Of a stretch of 64,000 bases of DNA, positions 54,639 to 62,836 are shown in pieces. Below the pieces are notes generated by a model. That model was given only the letters and a program-made list of their open reading frames with translations. It was not told where the DNA came from and ran no database searches. Within the stretch, counting starts at the first letter, position 1. Each line of letters opens with the position of its first letter. Where the stretch lies: the NCBI GenBank assembly GCA_019416425.1, contig DXXK01000034.1, positions 77,238 through 141,237 on the forward strand. Direction: 5' to 3'. The position numbers were made by a program, and so were the translations under genes. This stretch comes from Bacteroidales bacterium. Lineage in GTDB: Bacteria > Bacteroidota > Bacteroidia > Bacteroidales > Muribaculaceae.

Positions 54639-54779
54639 CAGTCTGAAAGGGACAGTCTGACAGACTTCCGTTTCAACGTTTTTTACAATTATAGGGTCAA
54701 ACGGCGGAGCAAAATCCATATACCGCTTACCTACAGTTAATTTGAATGGATATTTACCAACAAACCCAAATAAACAATC

Positions 54780-55781
54780 ATGGTAGACTATAAAAGCTTA
54801 GGTCTTGTAAACACCCGCGAGATGTTTGCAAAGGCTGTACACGGAGGCTACGCCATTCCGGCATTCAACTTCAACAACATGGAGCAGCTGCAGGCCATCA
54901 TCAAGGCCGCAGCCGAGACCAAGTCTCCCGTCATCCTTCAGGTATCGAAGGGTGCCCGCAACTACGCCAACCCCATCCTGCTCCGCTACATGGCTCAGGG
55001 TGCCGTAGAGTACGCTAAGTCTCTGGGTTGGGAGCATCCCCAGATTGTCCTTCACCTGGACCACGGTGACAGCTTCGAGCTCTGCAAGGACTGCATCGAC
55101 AACGGGTTCTCCAGCGTCATGATCGACGGCAGCCACCTGCCCTACGAAGAGAACGTTGCCTTGACGAAGAAAGTCTGCGACTATGCACACCAGTACGATG
55201 TGACAGTCGAGGGTGAGCTCGGCGTGCTGGCCGGCGTTGAGGACGAGGTTTCCTCCGACCACCACACCTACACTGATCCTGAGGAGGTCATCGATTTCGT
55301 AAACCGCACAGGTGTTGACTCTCTGGCTATCTCCATCGGTACAAGCCACGGTGCATACAAGTTCACTCCCGAGCAGTGCACACGTGACCCGAAGACCGGC
55401 CGTCTGGTTCCCCCGCCGTTGGCATTCAACGTTCTCGAGGCTGTCGAGGCCAAGCTGCCCGACTTCCCCATCGTGCTCCACGGTTCCTCCAGCGTTCCCC
55501 AGGAGTATGTGGACATTATCAACGAGTACGGCGGCAAGCTGCCCGACGCAATCGGTATTCCCGAGGAGGAACTCCGCAAGGCTGCCAAGATGGATGTCTG
55601 CAAGATCAACATCGACTCCGACTCACGTTTGGCCATGACGGCCGCTGTCCGCAAGACTCTGTGGACAAAGCCCGCCGAGTTTGACCCCCGCAAGTACCTG
55701 GGTCCGGCACGCGACGAAATGGAGAAGCTGTACAAGCACAAGATCCTCAACGTACTGGGAAGCGACGGCAAGGCCGAGTAA
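54780..55781 (+). CDS. fba: Fructose-bisphosphate aldolase, class II
   Basis: 333 aa. HLDHGDSFELCKDCIDNGFSS (His at about 84, the start of the zinc site), EGELGVLAG (about 145) and LHGSSSVP (about 236) are class II motifs. It cleaves fructose-1,6-bisphosphate in glycolysis. Strong codon bias and a consensus promoter suit high expression. It interrupts two stretches of glycan genes and ends in a terminator that overlaps the next promoter. Confidence 0.96.
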   Translation: MVDYKSLGLVNTREMFAKAVHGGYAIPAFNFNNMEQLQAIIKAAAETKSPVILQVSKGARNYANPILLRYMAQGAVEYAKSLGWEHPQIVLHLDHGDSFELCKDCIDNGFSSVMIDGSHLPYEENVALTKKVCDYAHQYDVTVEGELGVLAGVEDEVSSDHHTYTDPEEVIDFVNRTGVDSLAISIGTSHGAYKFTPEQCTRDPKTGRLVPPPLAFNVLEAVEAKLPDFPIVLHGSSSVPQEYVDIINEYGGKLPDAIGIPEEELRKAAKMDVCKINIDSDSRLAMTAAVRKTLWTKPAEFDPRKYLGPARDEMEKLYKHKILNVLGSDGKAE

Positions 55782-55804
55782 TTCCAGCACACTCATTACA
55801 CTTT

Positions 55805-55838
55805 CGGGACGTCCGTTTGGGCGCCCCGATTTTTTTTA
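55805..55838 (+). terminator. Intrinsic terminator of fba
   Basis: CGGGACGTCC and GGGCGCCCCG pair (one A-C mismatch, one G-U) around GTTT, then ATTTTTTTTA. The loop and tail overlap the promoter of the downstream glycosyltransferase gene. Confidence 0.82.
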
Positions 55839-55847
55839 TTACTTTTG
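55816..55847 (+). promoter_or_regulatory. Promoter inside the fba terminator
   Basis: TTTG (55816-55819, the hairpin loop), 20 bp, TACTTTTG (55840-55847, past the T-run): exact consensus. The ATG follows after 4 bp. Confidence 0.65.
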
Positions 55848-55851
55848 CATC

Positions 55852-56634
55852 ATGGGAAACAAACTTGACGTAGCCATCGCCACCTGGAAACCCGAAGGCA
55901 TCCTTCGGGTCGAGGCCATGAACCTGCCCAAAGTTCCAGGTGTCCGATATGTTATCTCATGGCAACTCGCCGGAGACAATCCAATCATACCGGAATCCCT
56001 TGCTAATCGCGAAGATGTATTTGTATGTTTTACTAATGAACTTGGTCTTGGTGCCAACCGAATCAACGCATCCGCAAACTGCGATGCCGAGATTATATTA
56101 ATTGCCGATGACGATTTGGAATATACAGCTGAACAGCTTCAAACTGTAATTAATACGTTTAACAGCAATCCATCCATTGACTTTGCAGCCTTTCAGTTCA
56201 AAGGTTCACCAAAAAAATACCCTAATATAGCATGTGACCTATCATATCCATTACCTAAGGGATATTATATTACCACTTTTGAGATGGCTTGTAGAAGCAT
56301 AGTGTTTAAAAAAGTCAATTTTGATAGACGTTTTGGACTTGGAGCTCCCGTGCTTCAATCAGGAGAAGACACAAAATTCCTATATGATGTGATTCAATCA
56401 GGATTCCACTGTCGATTCTTTCCAATCACAATCTGTACCCATGACCACCCTTCTACGGGAGACAAACCTATGACCAAAGGTGTGGCTATGGCCGAAGGCA
56501 AATTAATCCAACTTCAATTTCCTTATTCATGGATATTAAGGATTCCGTTGAAAGCTTGGCGCAATACAGAAAAGGGTGGGAAGTTTCTTCCTACCTTATA
56601 CCACCTGTTCCGCGGTGCCTTTGTCAGACTTTAA
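55852..56634 (+). CDS. Glycosyltransferase family 2-like
   Basis: 260 aa from the ATG at 55852; the longer reading runs back into fba. The GT-A region has VAIATWKPEGILR and ILIADDDLEYTAEQLQ (about 83-98; DDD metal motif) and a C-terminal catalytic-loop GEDTKFLYDVIQSG. The gene is markedly AT-rich from about 56,090 onward compared with fba, which suggests transfer. Its 3' end overlaps the convergent acyltransferase gene by 11 bp. Confidence 0.85.
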   Translation: MGNKLDVAIATWKPEGILRVEAMNLPKVPGVRYVISWQLAGDNPIIPESLANREDVFVCFTNELGLGANRINASANCDAEIILIADDDLEYTAEQLQTVINTFNSNPSIDFAAFQFKGSPKKYPNIACDLSYPLPKGYYITTFEMACRSIVFKKVNFDRRFGLGAPVLQSGEDTKFLYDVIQSGFHCRFFPITICTHDHPSTGDKPMTKGVAMAEGKLIQLQFPYSWILRIPLKAWRNTEKGGKFLPTLYHLFRGAFVRL

Positions 56635-57577
56635 GGCTGTAACGTTCATAAACAACGCCCGAACCTCCATAGGAAGTCTTCTGCCGCAACAATCCACTAT
56701 TCAGATAATGGCCGTTGTCCTCAGTGGATATACCGAAATCGAAATAACGGCGACTATGGAATACTTCCTGTATAAGGTAGCTGAATAATGGTGTAAGCAG
56801 ATTTGACTGCCGGGCTTCTGAGGTCGTCGCTATATATTGTGCATGTGCAACCAGACCGGAGTCATACATGCAAACACCGGCCTGAGGCCTATCATCTTCA
56901 GCCAAGCTAAGCACAAAAACACGGATATTCTCAGGAAACCGATCATGAAGCATCTGCAACTCCTTGCAGGTATGGACCGGTAACACGCCATGTCGCTCCT
57001 GAAGACATACCGTCAACAGTTCCATAAACGGCGTTACATCCGTTTCCTCTGATATTACAATCGGCATTTCAAGTGATTTCTTGAGATGCCGCCTTTGCAT
57101 CTGATTGAATTCCACACCGGTATTCAGGTCAATGGCAGTGCTCAGTCCGCATCCCGTCAATCGGGCACCTAAACGAAACAGGGAATACCTTGCCTCATCA
57201 GCAGGAGTCTTGCAATATATGTAAGGCATCGGCTTATAATCAAGTTCAGTGATACCGTTTTTTCGCCACACATCAAGTGAAGACTCAAAGATATGCATCA
57301 TATCGGTCCCGTCGAGATGTCCTACTGGAGTTATCCATCCACCGTATGTCAGGCCTTGATGACTATGCAGAACGCCATCCTCATCCACATTGGCAGGCAG
57401 CAATGCACGTAATCTGCCATTGACATATGCCATCCAGGAACAATCCTGGAACCTGTCGTTATGATAATCCATATAATCTCGAAAGAACAGGAAGGTGCCG
57501 TTGCGGCTTCTCCCGACAAAGTCATCCCAATCCCGTCTCATGGACGGATTATATCTCTCTATTCTTATCGAATCCAT
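56624..57577 (-). CDS. FemAB/GNAT-like acyltransferase
   Basis: 317 aa from MDSIRIERYNP at 57577; an upstream ATG at 57610 would lengthen the overlap with the EnvC-like gene to 46 bp. Two GNAT-like halves are suggested by the length and by FDFGISTEDNGHYLNSGLLRQK near the C-terminus, similar to FemAB/BioF2-type proteins. Probably modifies a surface glycan or peptidoglycan; acyl donor unknown. The stop overlaps the convergent glycosyltransferase gene. Confidence 0.75.
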   Translation of the reverse strand: MDSIRIERYNPSMRRDWDDFVGRSRNGTFLFFRDYMDYHNDRFQDCSWMAYVNGRLRALLPANVDEDGVLHSHQGLTYGGWITPVGHLDGTDMMHIFESSLDVWRKNGITELDYKPMPYIYCKTPADEARYSLFRLGARLTGCGLSTAIDLNTGVEFNQMQRRHLKKSLEMPIVISEETDVTPFMELLTVCLQERHGVLPVHTCKELQMLHDRFPENIRVFVLSLAEDDRPQAGVCMYDSGLVAHAQYIATTSEARQSNLLTPLFSYLIQEVFHSRRYFDFGISTEDNGHYLNSGLLRQKTSYGGSGVVYERYSLKV

Positions 57578-59277
57578 GACATCGGGTCTTGCTTCTCGCG
57601 GTTCTTCCAAACCTCGAAATGAATCTGTCCACTGCCGGGGCTGTCTTCACCCTCGGCAACCGTACCGACCGTCTGCCCGGCCTTGACATTGTCGCCTACC
57701 CTGACCGAAGATGAGGCGAGATTGCCGTAAACAGTGTAATAATCGCCATGATTTACTATCACAACGGTCGAGAACCCGGACACACTATAGACACCTGAAA
57801 CCTTTCCGGCATACACAGCCTGTGCCGAGGCACCCTTGGCCACCTCGGCATCGATACCGGGATTGTCGTATTTTGCCTCAGGCAAGTCCGGCAATGAATG
57901 CACTCCGAAAGGACTCGTAACACGGAAGGCACCCGATACAGGACGTGGCAGCGAACCACGCATCGAAGCGAACGATTTTCCACTTGAATTGGTAGCGGCG
58001 GAATTATTTCGCTCCGGCTTTATCACGTCAGGGACATTCCTGGCATCCGAATTGCCACGTGGCCTTCGATTGCGGGCCTCCGCATACGATGTATTGTTAT
58101 TATCCTTTCTTGCATTGTCCTCGCGCTTCGGAGTATTCTTTCCGGATTGCTCTTTCTTGGGCTGTTCCTTCTTTGAATCACTCCTCTTTGGCTTTTCCTT
58201 TTTAGGCTGATCCTTCTGTATATCCTTATTGGATGCTTCCTTATCCTTTTTCTTTTTCGCGTCCTCGTGTTTCCTGTCTTCCTTAGCCTGCTGAGCCTGC
58301 GCCAGTTCCTGCTGGCGCATCCGCTCGGCTTCCTGAGCGGCACGTTGCTCCTTCGCCCGCTTTTCAGCCGCACGTTGCTCGGCGGCTCTCTGCTCGGCGG
58401 CACGTTGTTCTGCGATTCGTCGTTCATTTGCTTTGCGTTCCGCCTCCGCCTGTTCTGCTGCTATCAACGCGGCCACACGCCCTTTCAGATCGTTGACCTC
58501 ATTCTGCTTCTTGGCCAGATGACTCCGCAGCGCCGACCCATTTGCCCTTAGTTGTACCACAACGGCATCCTTTTGGCCATATTGAGATTCCAGTGATTTC
58601 TGTGCAGCCACATTAACAGCCAAGGCCTTATCGTACATTGACTTATTCTGCGACAAAACCTGTTTCTTCCGGTTCATGTCCTGAATCCGCGACTGGATGT
58701 CCGATGTCTGTCGATCACGCCATTCCGAAAACTCACGCAGATAACGCATACGACGCGCAGCATCCGTAAAACTGCTGGACGAGAAGATATACGCCAGGTC
58801 TGAGTTGCTGTTCTTACGCTTACGCACAGCCTTAACCGCCTTAAGGTATTCTGTACGGAGTCGATCTATCTCTTTCTGCTCCGAAGATATCTGACCTTGC
58901 AGCTTGTTGATTTCTCCTTGCAGCAGGTTTACCCGTCGCGAGGATTCATTCACTTTTCCCTTGGAGACCTCTATGTCCCCTTGTAGTCTGGAAAGCTCTG
59001 CCAGATGCAGGCTCACTTGACGTTCGTTTTCCTGAAGCTTTCGTTTTGTTTCGGCGATCTCCTGCTGCGTCGCTTTTTGCTGACGCTGAAGTTCCGCCTT
59101 GTTCTGAGGTTTTTGCCTGGTGGATCTACTCTTATTTTTTTTACCGGTTTTAGACGTCTGTTCTGTCCTCGCCTTGTTCCCTTGTTTCCGTGAACGTCCT
59201 TTTTGTTGTGCGACAACGCCTGTGGAGGCCAATACCACCACAAGCATAATTGTCAGTATCTTTATGATCCGATTCAT
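57565..59277 (-). CDS. EnvC-like M23-family murein hydrolase activator
   Basis: 570 aa from MNRIIKILTIMLVVV at 59277. A signal peptide (to about 24), basic linker, long coiled coil (about 45-290) and an AEQRAAEQRAAEKRA repeat (about 290-330) precede a Lys/Pro-rich segment and a LytM domain (about 450-565). In that domain the first zinc ligand region reads KYDNPGIDAE, with Asn where active enzymes have His, while the later HFEVW is kept. This suits an inactive EnvC-type activator working with FtsEX. Last gene of the dut-TPR-DUF4292 operon. Confidence 0.9.
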   Translation of the reverse strand: MNRIIKILTIMLVVVLASTGVVAQQKGRSRKQGNKARTEQTSKTGKKNKSRSTRQKPQNKAELQRQQKATQQEIAETKRKLQENERQVSLHLAELSRLQGDIEVSKGKVNESSRRVNLLQGEINKLQGQISSEQKEIDRLRTEYLKAVKAVRKRKNSNSDLAYIFSSSSFTDAARRMRYLREFSEWRDRQTSDIQSRIQDMNRKKQVLSQNKSMYDKALAVNVAAQKSLESQYGQKDAVVVQLRANGSALRSHLAKKQNEVNDLKGRVAALIAAEQAEAERKANERRIAEQRAAEQRAAEQRAAEKRAKEQRAAQEAERMRQQELAQAQQAKEDRKHEDAKKKKDKEASNKDIQKDQPKKEKPKRSDSKKEQPKKEQSGKNTPKREDNARKDNNNTSYAEARNRRPRGNSDARNVPDVIKPERNNSAATNSSGKSFASMRGSLPRPVSGAFRVTSPFGVHSLPDLPEAKYDNPGIDAEVAKGASAQAVYAGKVSGVYSVSGFSTVVIVNHGDYYTVYGNLASSSVRVGDNVKAGQTVGTVAEGEDSPGSGQIHFEVWKNREKQDPMSWIR

Positions 59278-59308
59278 GCACAGCCTATTTATTCCCCTTT
59301 GCAATCCA

Positions 59309-60085
59309 TTATTTATAATTCTTCACGAACTGAGCCAGACTCACTTTTCTGTACCGATCCAGATTGATTGCACTCATTGGATTCCCTCCCCACTTGACAC
59401 TGCTGAAATCCAGTGTTCCCGTGATGTTTTTTCCTTTGCCTTTGTCAATTTCAACGTTCATCTGCATGCCTCCGTTATATCCGTAGGTCAGCGTCACGTT
59501 TTCCGGACGGTTTCCCAGGAATCCGAACAGTGCGCCGGTTCGCCCGTTCGGCAAGACCACATAGCCATATTTCAGCTGGCTTTCCTCATCTTTCGGCATC
59601 AGAATCCATTGACCGTCCTCGATCGGTGCAAATATCACTTCATCCAGGTTCGCCAGATTAAACTCCCCCTGTCCCAATATCACCATTCTTGCCAGGAACA
59701 AACTCTGCAAATCCCCGAGCAATCCCGGATAAATGCCCATCAGGTTCGTCATGGATTCCCGGACATATGTCTTGTTGTATTTATTAACAGCCGTCAAGGT
59801 CTCGGGGGTAATCTCAACACGTCCCACCTCTCCAAGGAACGGCGCGCTCAACGACAGCTGAAACAGTTTGTCCCTGACAGCATATATTTTGACAGTCGGA
59901 GTCACCGGAAGTTTCACCATCGAAGTGCGTAGCTTGCCATTGAACGTAACACTCTCCCATGCGGAGTAACGGTTCAATATACTATTGACGATATCCATCG
60001 TTTCCGGTTCACTTTCCTGTGCGAACGCTGGAACTACCAGAAACAGTCCTACCACAAACAGGATAATTTTTGTATATAACTTCAT
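59309..60085 (-). CDS. DUF4292 family periplasmic protein
   Basis: 258 aa. A signal peptide (MKLYTKIILFVVGLFLVVPAFAQ) precedes a LolA/LolB-like beta fold with SVTFNGKLRTSM, APFLGEVGRVEITPE and ALFGFLGNRPENVTLTYGY. DUF4292 proteins sit between the TPR lipoprotein and the EnvC-like gene in many Bacteroidota, suggesting lipoprotein or envelope handling. It overlaps the TPR gene by 4 bp; 31 bp precede the EnvC-like start. Confidence 0.9.
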   Translation of the reverse strand: MKLYTKIILFVVGLFLVVPAFAQESEPETMDIVNSILNRYSAWESVTFNGKLRTSMVKLPVTPTVKIYAVRDKLFQLSLSAPFLGEVGRVEITPETLTAVNKYNKTYVRESMTNLMGIYPGLLGDLQSLFLARMVILGQGEFNLANLDEVIFAPIEDGQWILMPKDEESQLKYGYVVLPNGRTGALFGFLGNRPENVTLTYGYNGGMQMNVEIDKGKGKNITGTLDFSSVKWGGNPMSAINLDRYRKVSLAQFVKNYK

Positions 60086-61896
60086 TTTTTCTTTTCTACT
60101 TTTTCTATTTTCTGCCTTATAACATCTGCATTGTCAGGATTCAGTTCCAATGCCTTGTTCCAGAATTCCAGAGCCTCATCCACCTGACCTGCCTTATACA
60201 GCATGTCTCCGTAATGTGTTATTGCCTCCGGATCCTCTTGTCCGGATTTCTCCATCTCCTCAAGGGTTTTTGATTGCATCTCCATGGCCTTGTCGTTATC
60301 ACCCATCAGATACAGAATCCAGGCATATGTATCCATATATGTAGGATTATTGGCATTCTGCCCACGCAAGGACATTTCACTGTACTTTAACGCCTCCTCC
60401 AAATCTCCTCCATTCGTGGCGCTGAAGTACGCGTAATTGTTAGCCGCCAAAGCATTGTCTGGATTCAGAATCAACGCATTGCGATAATCCCTGAAGGCTT
60501 CCGTCGAATCCTTGGCACTGAACGCGCAATCGCCCATAGCTCCGAGTGTCACACTCAGAAAATTCAATTCCTCCATAGTGATGTCTTTCCGGATGTCCTT
60601 GCTCAGGTCGATTTCCCTGTCCACATCCAATGTCGAGTCCACATCATGAATCAGTTTGCGGTACAACTCCATAGCTTCCTCCCGACGTCCCGCATTCTGC
60701 AGAAGCAGTCCGCCATAGAGTTTCATGTTATCTGTCATCTCCACATGTTTCTCAGCTTCGTGATAGGCATCGATCGCAGCCCCGACCTGTTCCGCATTGG
60801 CCAGATAATACATGCGTTGCTGATGGTATTCCACGTTTTTGGGATCCATGTCTATAGCATAACCGATCTGCTCGGCGGCATCTGCGAAATTGCCTTTGGC
60901 TGCATTATAGCGAGCAGCAAGATTCAGTACATCGGGCTCATGGGGATATTGGGACCGAAGTACGGAGAAGAGATAATCCCCGCGACCCGTATCCGATTTA
61001 TCATCGATGATTCTCTGAAGATATTGCGACAACAGGTCCACCTTCTGCTCCCGGTCCAGATCTTCCGTAAGAAGCACCTCGTATACCTTGTTGTCATAAG
61101 CGGCGGAATCACCCTGCTCACGGTAGACTTCCATCAACGCCAGTTTAGGCCCGCTGGCATCCGGATCCATTCTCTCGGCTTCCTCGTATATGGTCGCCGC
61201 CGAGTCTCGTTTATTAAGGACCTCGTACAGGTTGCCCTTAAGAATCCGATAACTTGCTTCCGCCGGATTGCTCGCTATCAGCCTGTCCACTTCATTCATT
61301 GCTCCGATTGAATCACCTCCTTCCAAGTACAGACTCATCTTGTGCAGCGTCAATGGAGCGCTTTTCCCTTCATTCTGCTCATAGCGGTTCATTACCTCGA
61401 TAGCCTTGTCCGTATTTCCATGATTCTGGTAAGCCTGCGACAAGTAGATCAGCACTTCGCTACGACGAGGATAACGGTCTGCCAGACGGCTCAACACGCG
61501 GACATCCTCGCCGGTGGTATCCCGCGGGCCAATCAGGTAGCCGTAGAAAACACCTTCGTCAATGTCATCGGGGTAAGCATCAACGTAACGGCGTAACTGT
61601 CCCAGGATTCCGTCAATCGCGCTTGAATCCGTCATCTCCCGATTGCGGCTTACTATCGACCGTGAGGCCAGCATATACTGCGCGTCCAGATTATCCGGAT
61701 CCAGATCCGTTGCCATCCGATAGCATTCATATCCGGCGTCAAGGTTACCGTTCAGGTCCTGAAGAACGCCTTCATAATAGTAGTACCGTGATTTTTCCCT
61801 GTCACCATGTGCTGTTTTGGACACATGGCTACTGCCCATGGCAACAGCGCAAGCCGCCACGAGCACCATCAAGACTATATATCTGCTGTTACGCAC
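60082..61896 (-). CDS. Tetratricopeptide-repeat lipoprotein
   Basis: 604 aa. The N-terminus MRNSRYIVLMVLVAACAVAMG fits a lipobox (VAAC). TPR units recur from about residue 40 to the end, for example EGVLQDLNGNLDAGYECYR, ALILNPDNALAANNYAYF and ALEFWNKALELNPDNADV. TPR proteins are scaffolds; here the envelope operon suggests assembly or stability of outer-membrane proteins. The start abuts the dut stop. Confidence 0.9.
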   Translation of the reverse strand: MRNSRYIVLMVLVAACAVAMGSSHVSKTAHGDREKSRYYYYEGVLQDLNGNLDAGYECYRMATDLDPDNLDAQYMLASRSIVSRNREMTDSSAIDGILGQLRRYVDAYPDDIDEGVFYGYLIGPRDTTGEDVRVLSRLADRYPRRSEVLIYLSQAYQNHGNTDKAIEVMNRYEQNEGKSAPLTLHKMSLYLEGGDSIGAMNEVDRLIASNPAEASYRILKGNLYEVLNKRDSAATIYEEAERMDPDASGPKLALMEVYREQGDSAAYDNKVYEVLLTEDLDREQKVDLLSQYLQRIIDDKSDTGRGDYLFSVLRSQYPHEPDVLNLAARYNAAKGNFADAAEQIGYAIDMDPKNVEYHQQRMYYLANAEQVGAAIDAYHEAEKHVEMTDNMKLYGGLLLQNAGRREEAMELYRKLIHDVDSTLDVDREIDLSKDIRKDITMEELNFLSVTLGAMGDCAFSAKDSTEAFRDYRNALILNPDNALAANNYAYFSATNGGDLEEALKYSEMSLRGQNANNPTYMDTYAWILYLMGDNDKAMEMQSKTLEEMEKSGQEDPEAITHYGDMLYKAGQVDEALEFWNKALELNPDNADVIRQKIEKVEKKK

Positions 61897-62355
61897 TTAT
61901 CCTTTGATTCCGGTATGGCCGAACGCACCTTCTCCCCGTTCTGTATCATCAAGAACCAACACCTCGTTCCACGCCACCTTGATGGTCGGTGCAATGAGCA
62001 TCTGGGCAATCCGGTCTCCATTGTTTATCATAAAATCCTCCTGACCCAGATTGATCAGGATTATTCCTATATCACCACGGTAATCTGCATCAATGGTTCC
62101 GGGAGTGTTCAATACAGTCACGCCATACTTCAACGCCAACCCGGACCGAGGCCGTATCTGTATCTCATATCCTTCGGGAATCGCGAATTTCAGGCCTGTC
62201 GGAATCAGCTTACGTTCCCCCGGATGCATCACTACCGGTTCGCTCAGAAATGCATGTATGTCCAGTCCCGCCGCCTCACAGGTGCTATAAACCGGAAGTT
62301 TCGCTCCCTTCTCTCGGCACACACTGACCGTTACCTCTGTTCTTTCTTCATCCAT
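61897..62355 (-). CDS. dut: Deoxyuridine 5'-triphosphate nucleotidohydrolase
   Basis: 152 aa. The five dUTPase motifs are present: AAGLDIHAFL (1), RPRSGLALKYGV (2), GTIDADYRGDIGIILINLG (3; catalytic Asp), RIAQMLI (4) and the Gly-rich RGEGAFGHTG (5). Trimeric enzyme hydrolysing dUTP to dUMP. It begins the dut-TPR-DUF4292-EnvC operon. Confidence 0.97.
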   Translation of the reverse strand: MDEERTEVTVSVCREKGAKLPVYSTCEAAGLDIHAFLSEPVVMHPGERKLIPTGLKFAIPEGYEIQIRPRSGLALKYGVTVLNTPGTIDADYRGDIGIILINLGQEDFMINNGDRIAQMLIAPTIKVAWNEVLVLDDTERGEGAFGHTGIKG

Positions 62356-62414
62356 ATGCTTGCAAATAGTGCATCGACATCATTCCATCAACGGAGCCGA
62401 TGCGTAAGTGACTG

Positions 62415-62422
62415 CAAATTTA
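62415..62422 (-). promoter_or_regulatory. -7 box of the dut operon
   Basis: Minus strand TAAATTTG, about 60 bp before the dut ATG, immediately downstream of the ferredoxin terminator. Confidence 0.5.
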
Positions 62423-62423
62423 A

Positions 62424-62456
62424 CAAAAAAATCGGCTGCCCCGTTTGGAACAGCCG
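62424..62456 (-). terminator. Intrinsic terminator of the ferredoxin gene
   Basis: CGGCTG and CAGCCG with inner CC/GG pairs around an AAACG-type loop; the minus strand continues ATTTTTTTG. A-runs on both sides would allow action in both directions. Confidence 0.75.
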
Positions 62457-62489
62457 TAATTTTTTTGTTCTGACGCTATTTTTATAGCT

Positions 62490-62657
62490 TTATCCCTCCT
62501 CGATAGCGTCGTTGGGGCATACAGATGCGCAGCTGCCGCAGCTGATGCAGGTGTCCGGATCGATGTGATAGATCTCGCCCTCGGAAATAGCCTCTACAGG
62601 GCATACCGAAATACAGGTACCGCATGCTACGCAGCGGTCAGTAATTACATAAGCCAT
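62490..62657 (-). CDS. 2[4Fe-4S] ferredoxin
   Basis: 55 aa, starting MAYVITDRCVACGTC. Two clusters are formed by CVACGTCISVCP (Cys 9, 12, 15, 19) and CISCGSCASVCP (Cys 37, 40, 43, 47), each CxxCxxCxxxCP. It is a clostridial-type low-potential electron carrier for anaerobic redox enzymes. Not translated in standard minimum-length ORF lists because of its size. It has its own promoter and terminator. Confidence 0.95.
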   Translation of the reverse strand: MAYVITDRCVACGTCISVCPVEAISEGEIYHIDPDTCISCGSCASVCPNDAIEEG

Positions 62658-62688
62658 TGTTTATTCTTTTTAATGTTTATATCCCTGG

Positions 62689-62720
62689 TTTGTTATTACC
62701 GATACCATTTATTAATTTTG
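62689..62720 (+). promoter_or_regulatory. Promoter of the 62.8 kb glycosyltransferase gene
   Basis: TTTG (62689-62692), 20 bp, TAATTTTG (62713-62720), exact consensus. It points away from, and is interleaved with, the ferredoxin promoter; GCAATTG/CAATTGC (62726-62745) forms a small hairpin between them. Confidence 0.72.
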
Positions 62721-62744
62721 CATCGGCAATTGATTTTACAATTG

Positions 62745-62775
62745 CAAATTTAATCACTTTTTTAAAAACCACAAA
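62745..62775 (-). promoter_or_regulatory. Promoter of the ferredoxin gene
   Basis: On the minus strand TTTG (62775-62772), 19 bp, TAAATTTG (62752-62745), exact consensus; 5' UTR about 80 nt. Confidence 0.75.
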
Positions 62776-62836
62776 AAAATACCCGATTTTAATTATCGAA
62801 TTTTTACATTTTTCTTCTCAAAAATAAAAAAACACT

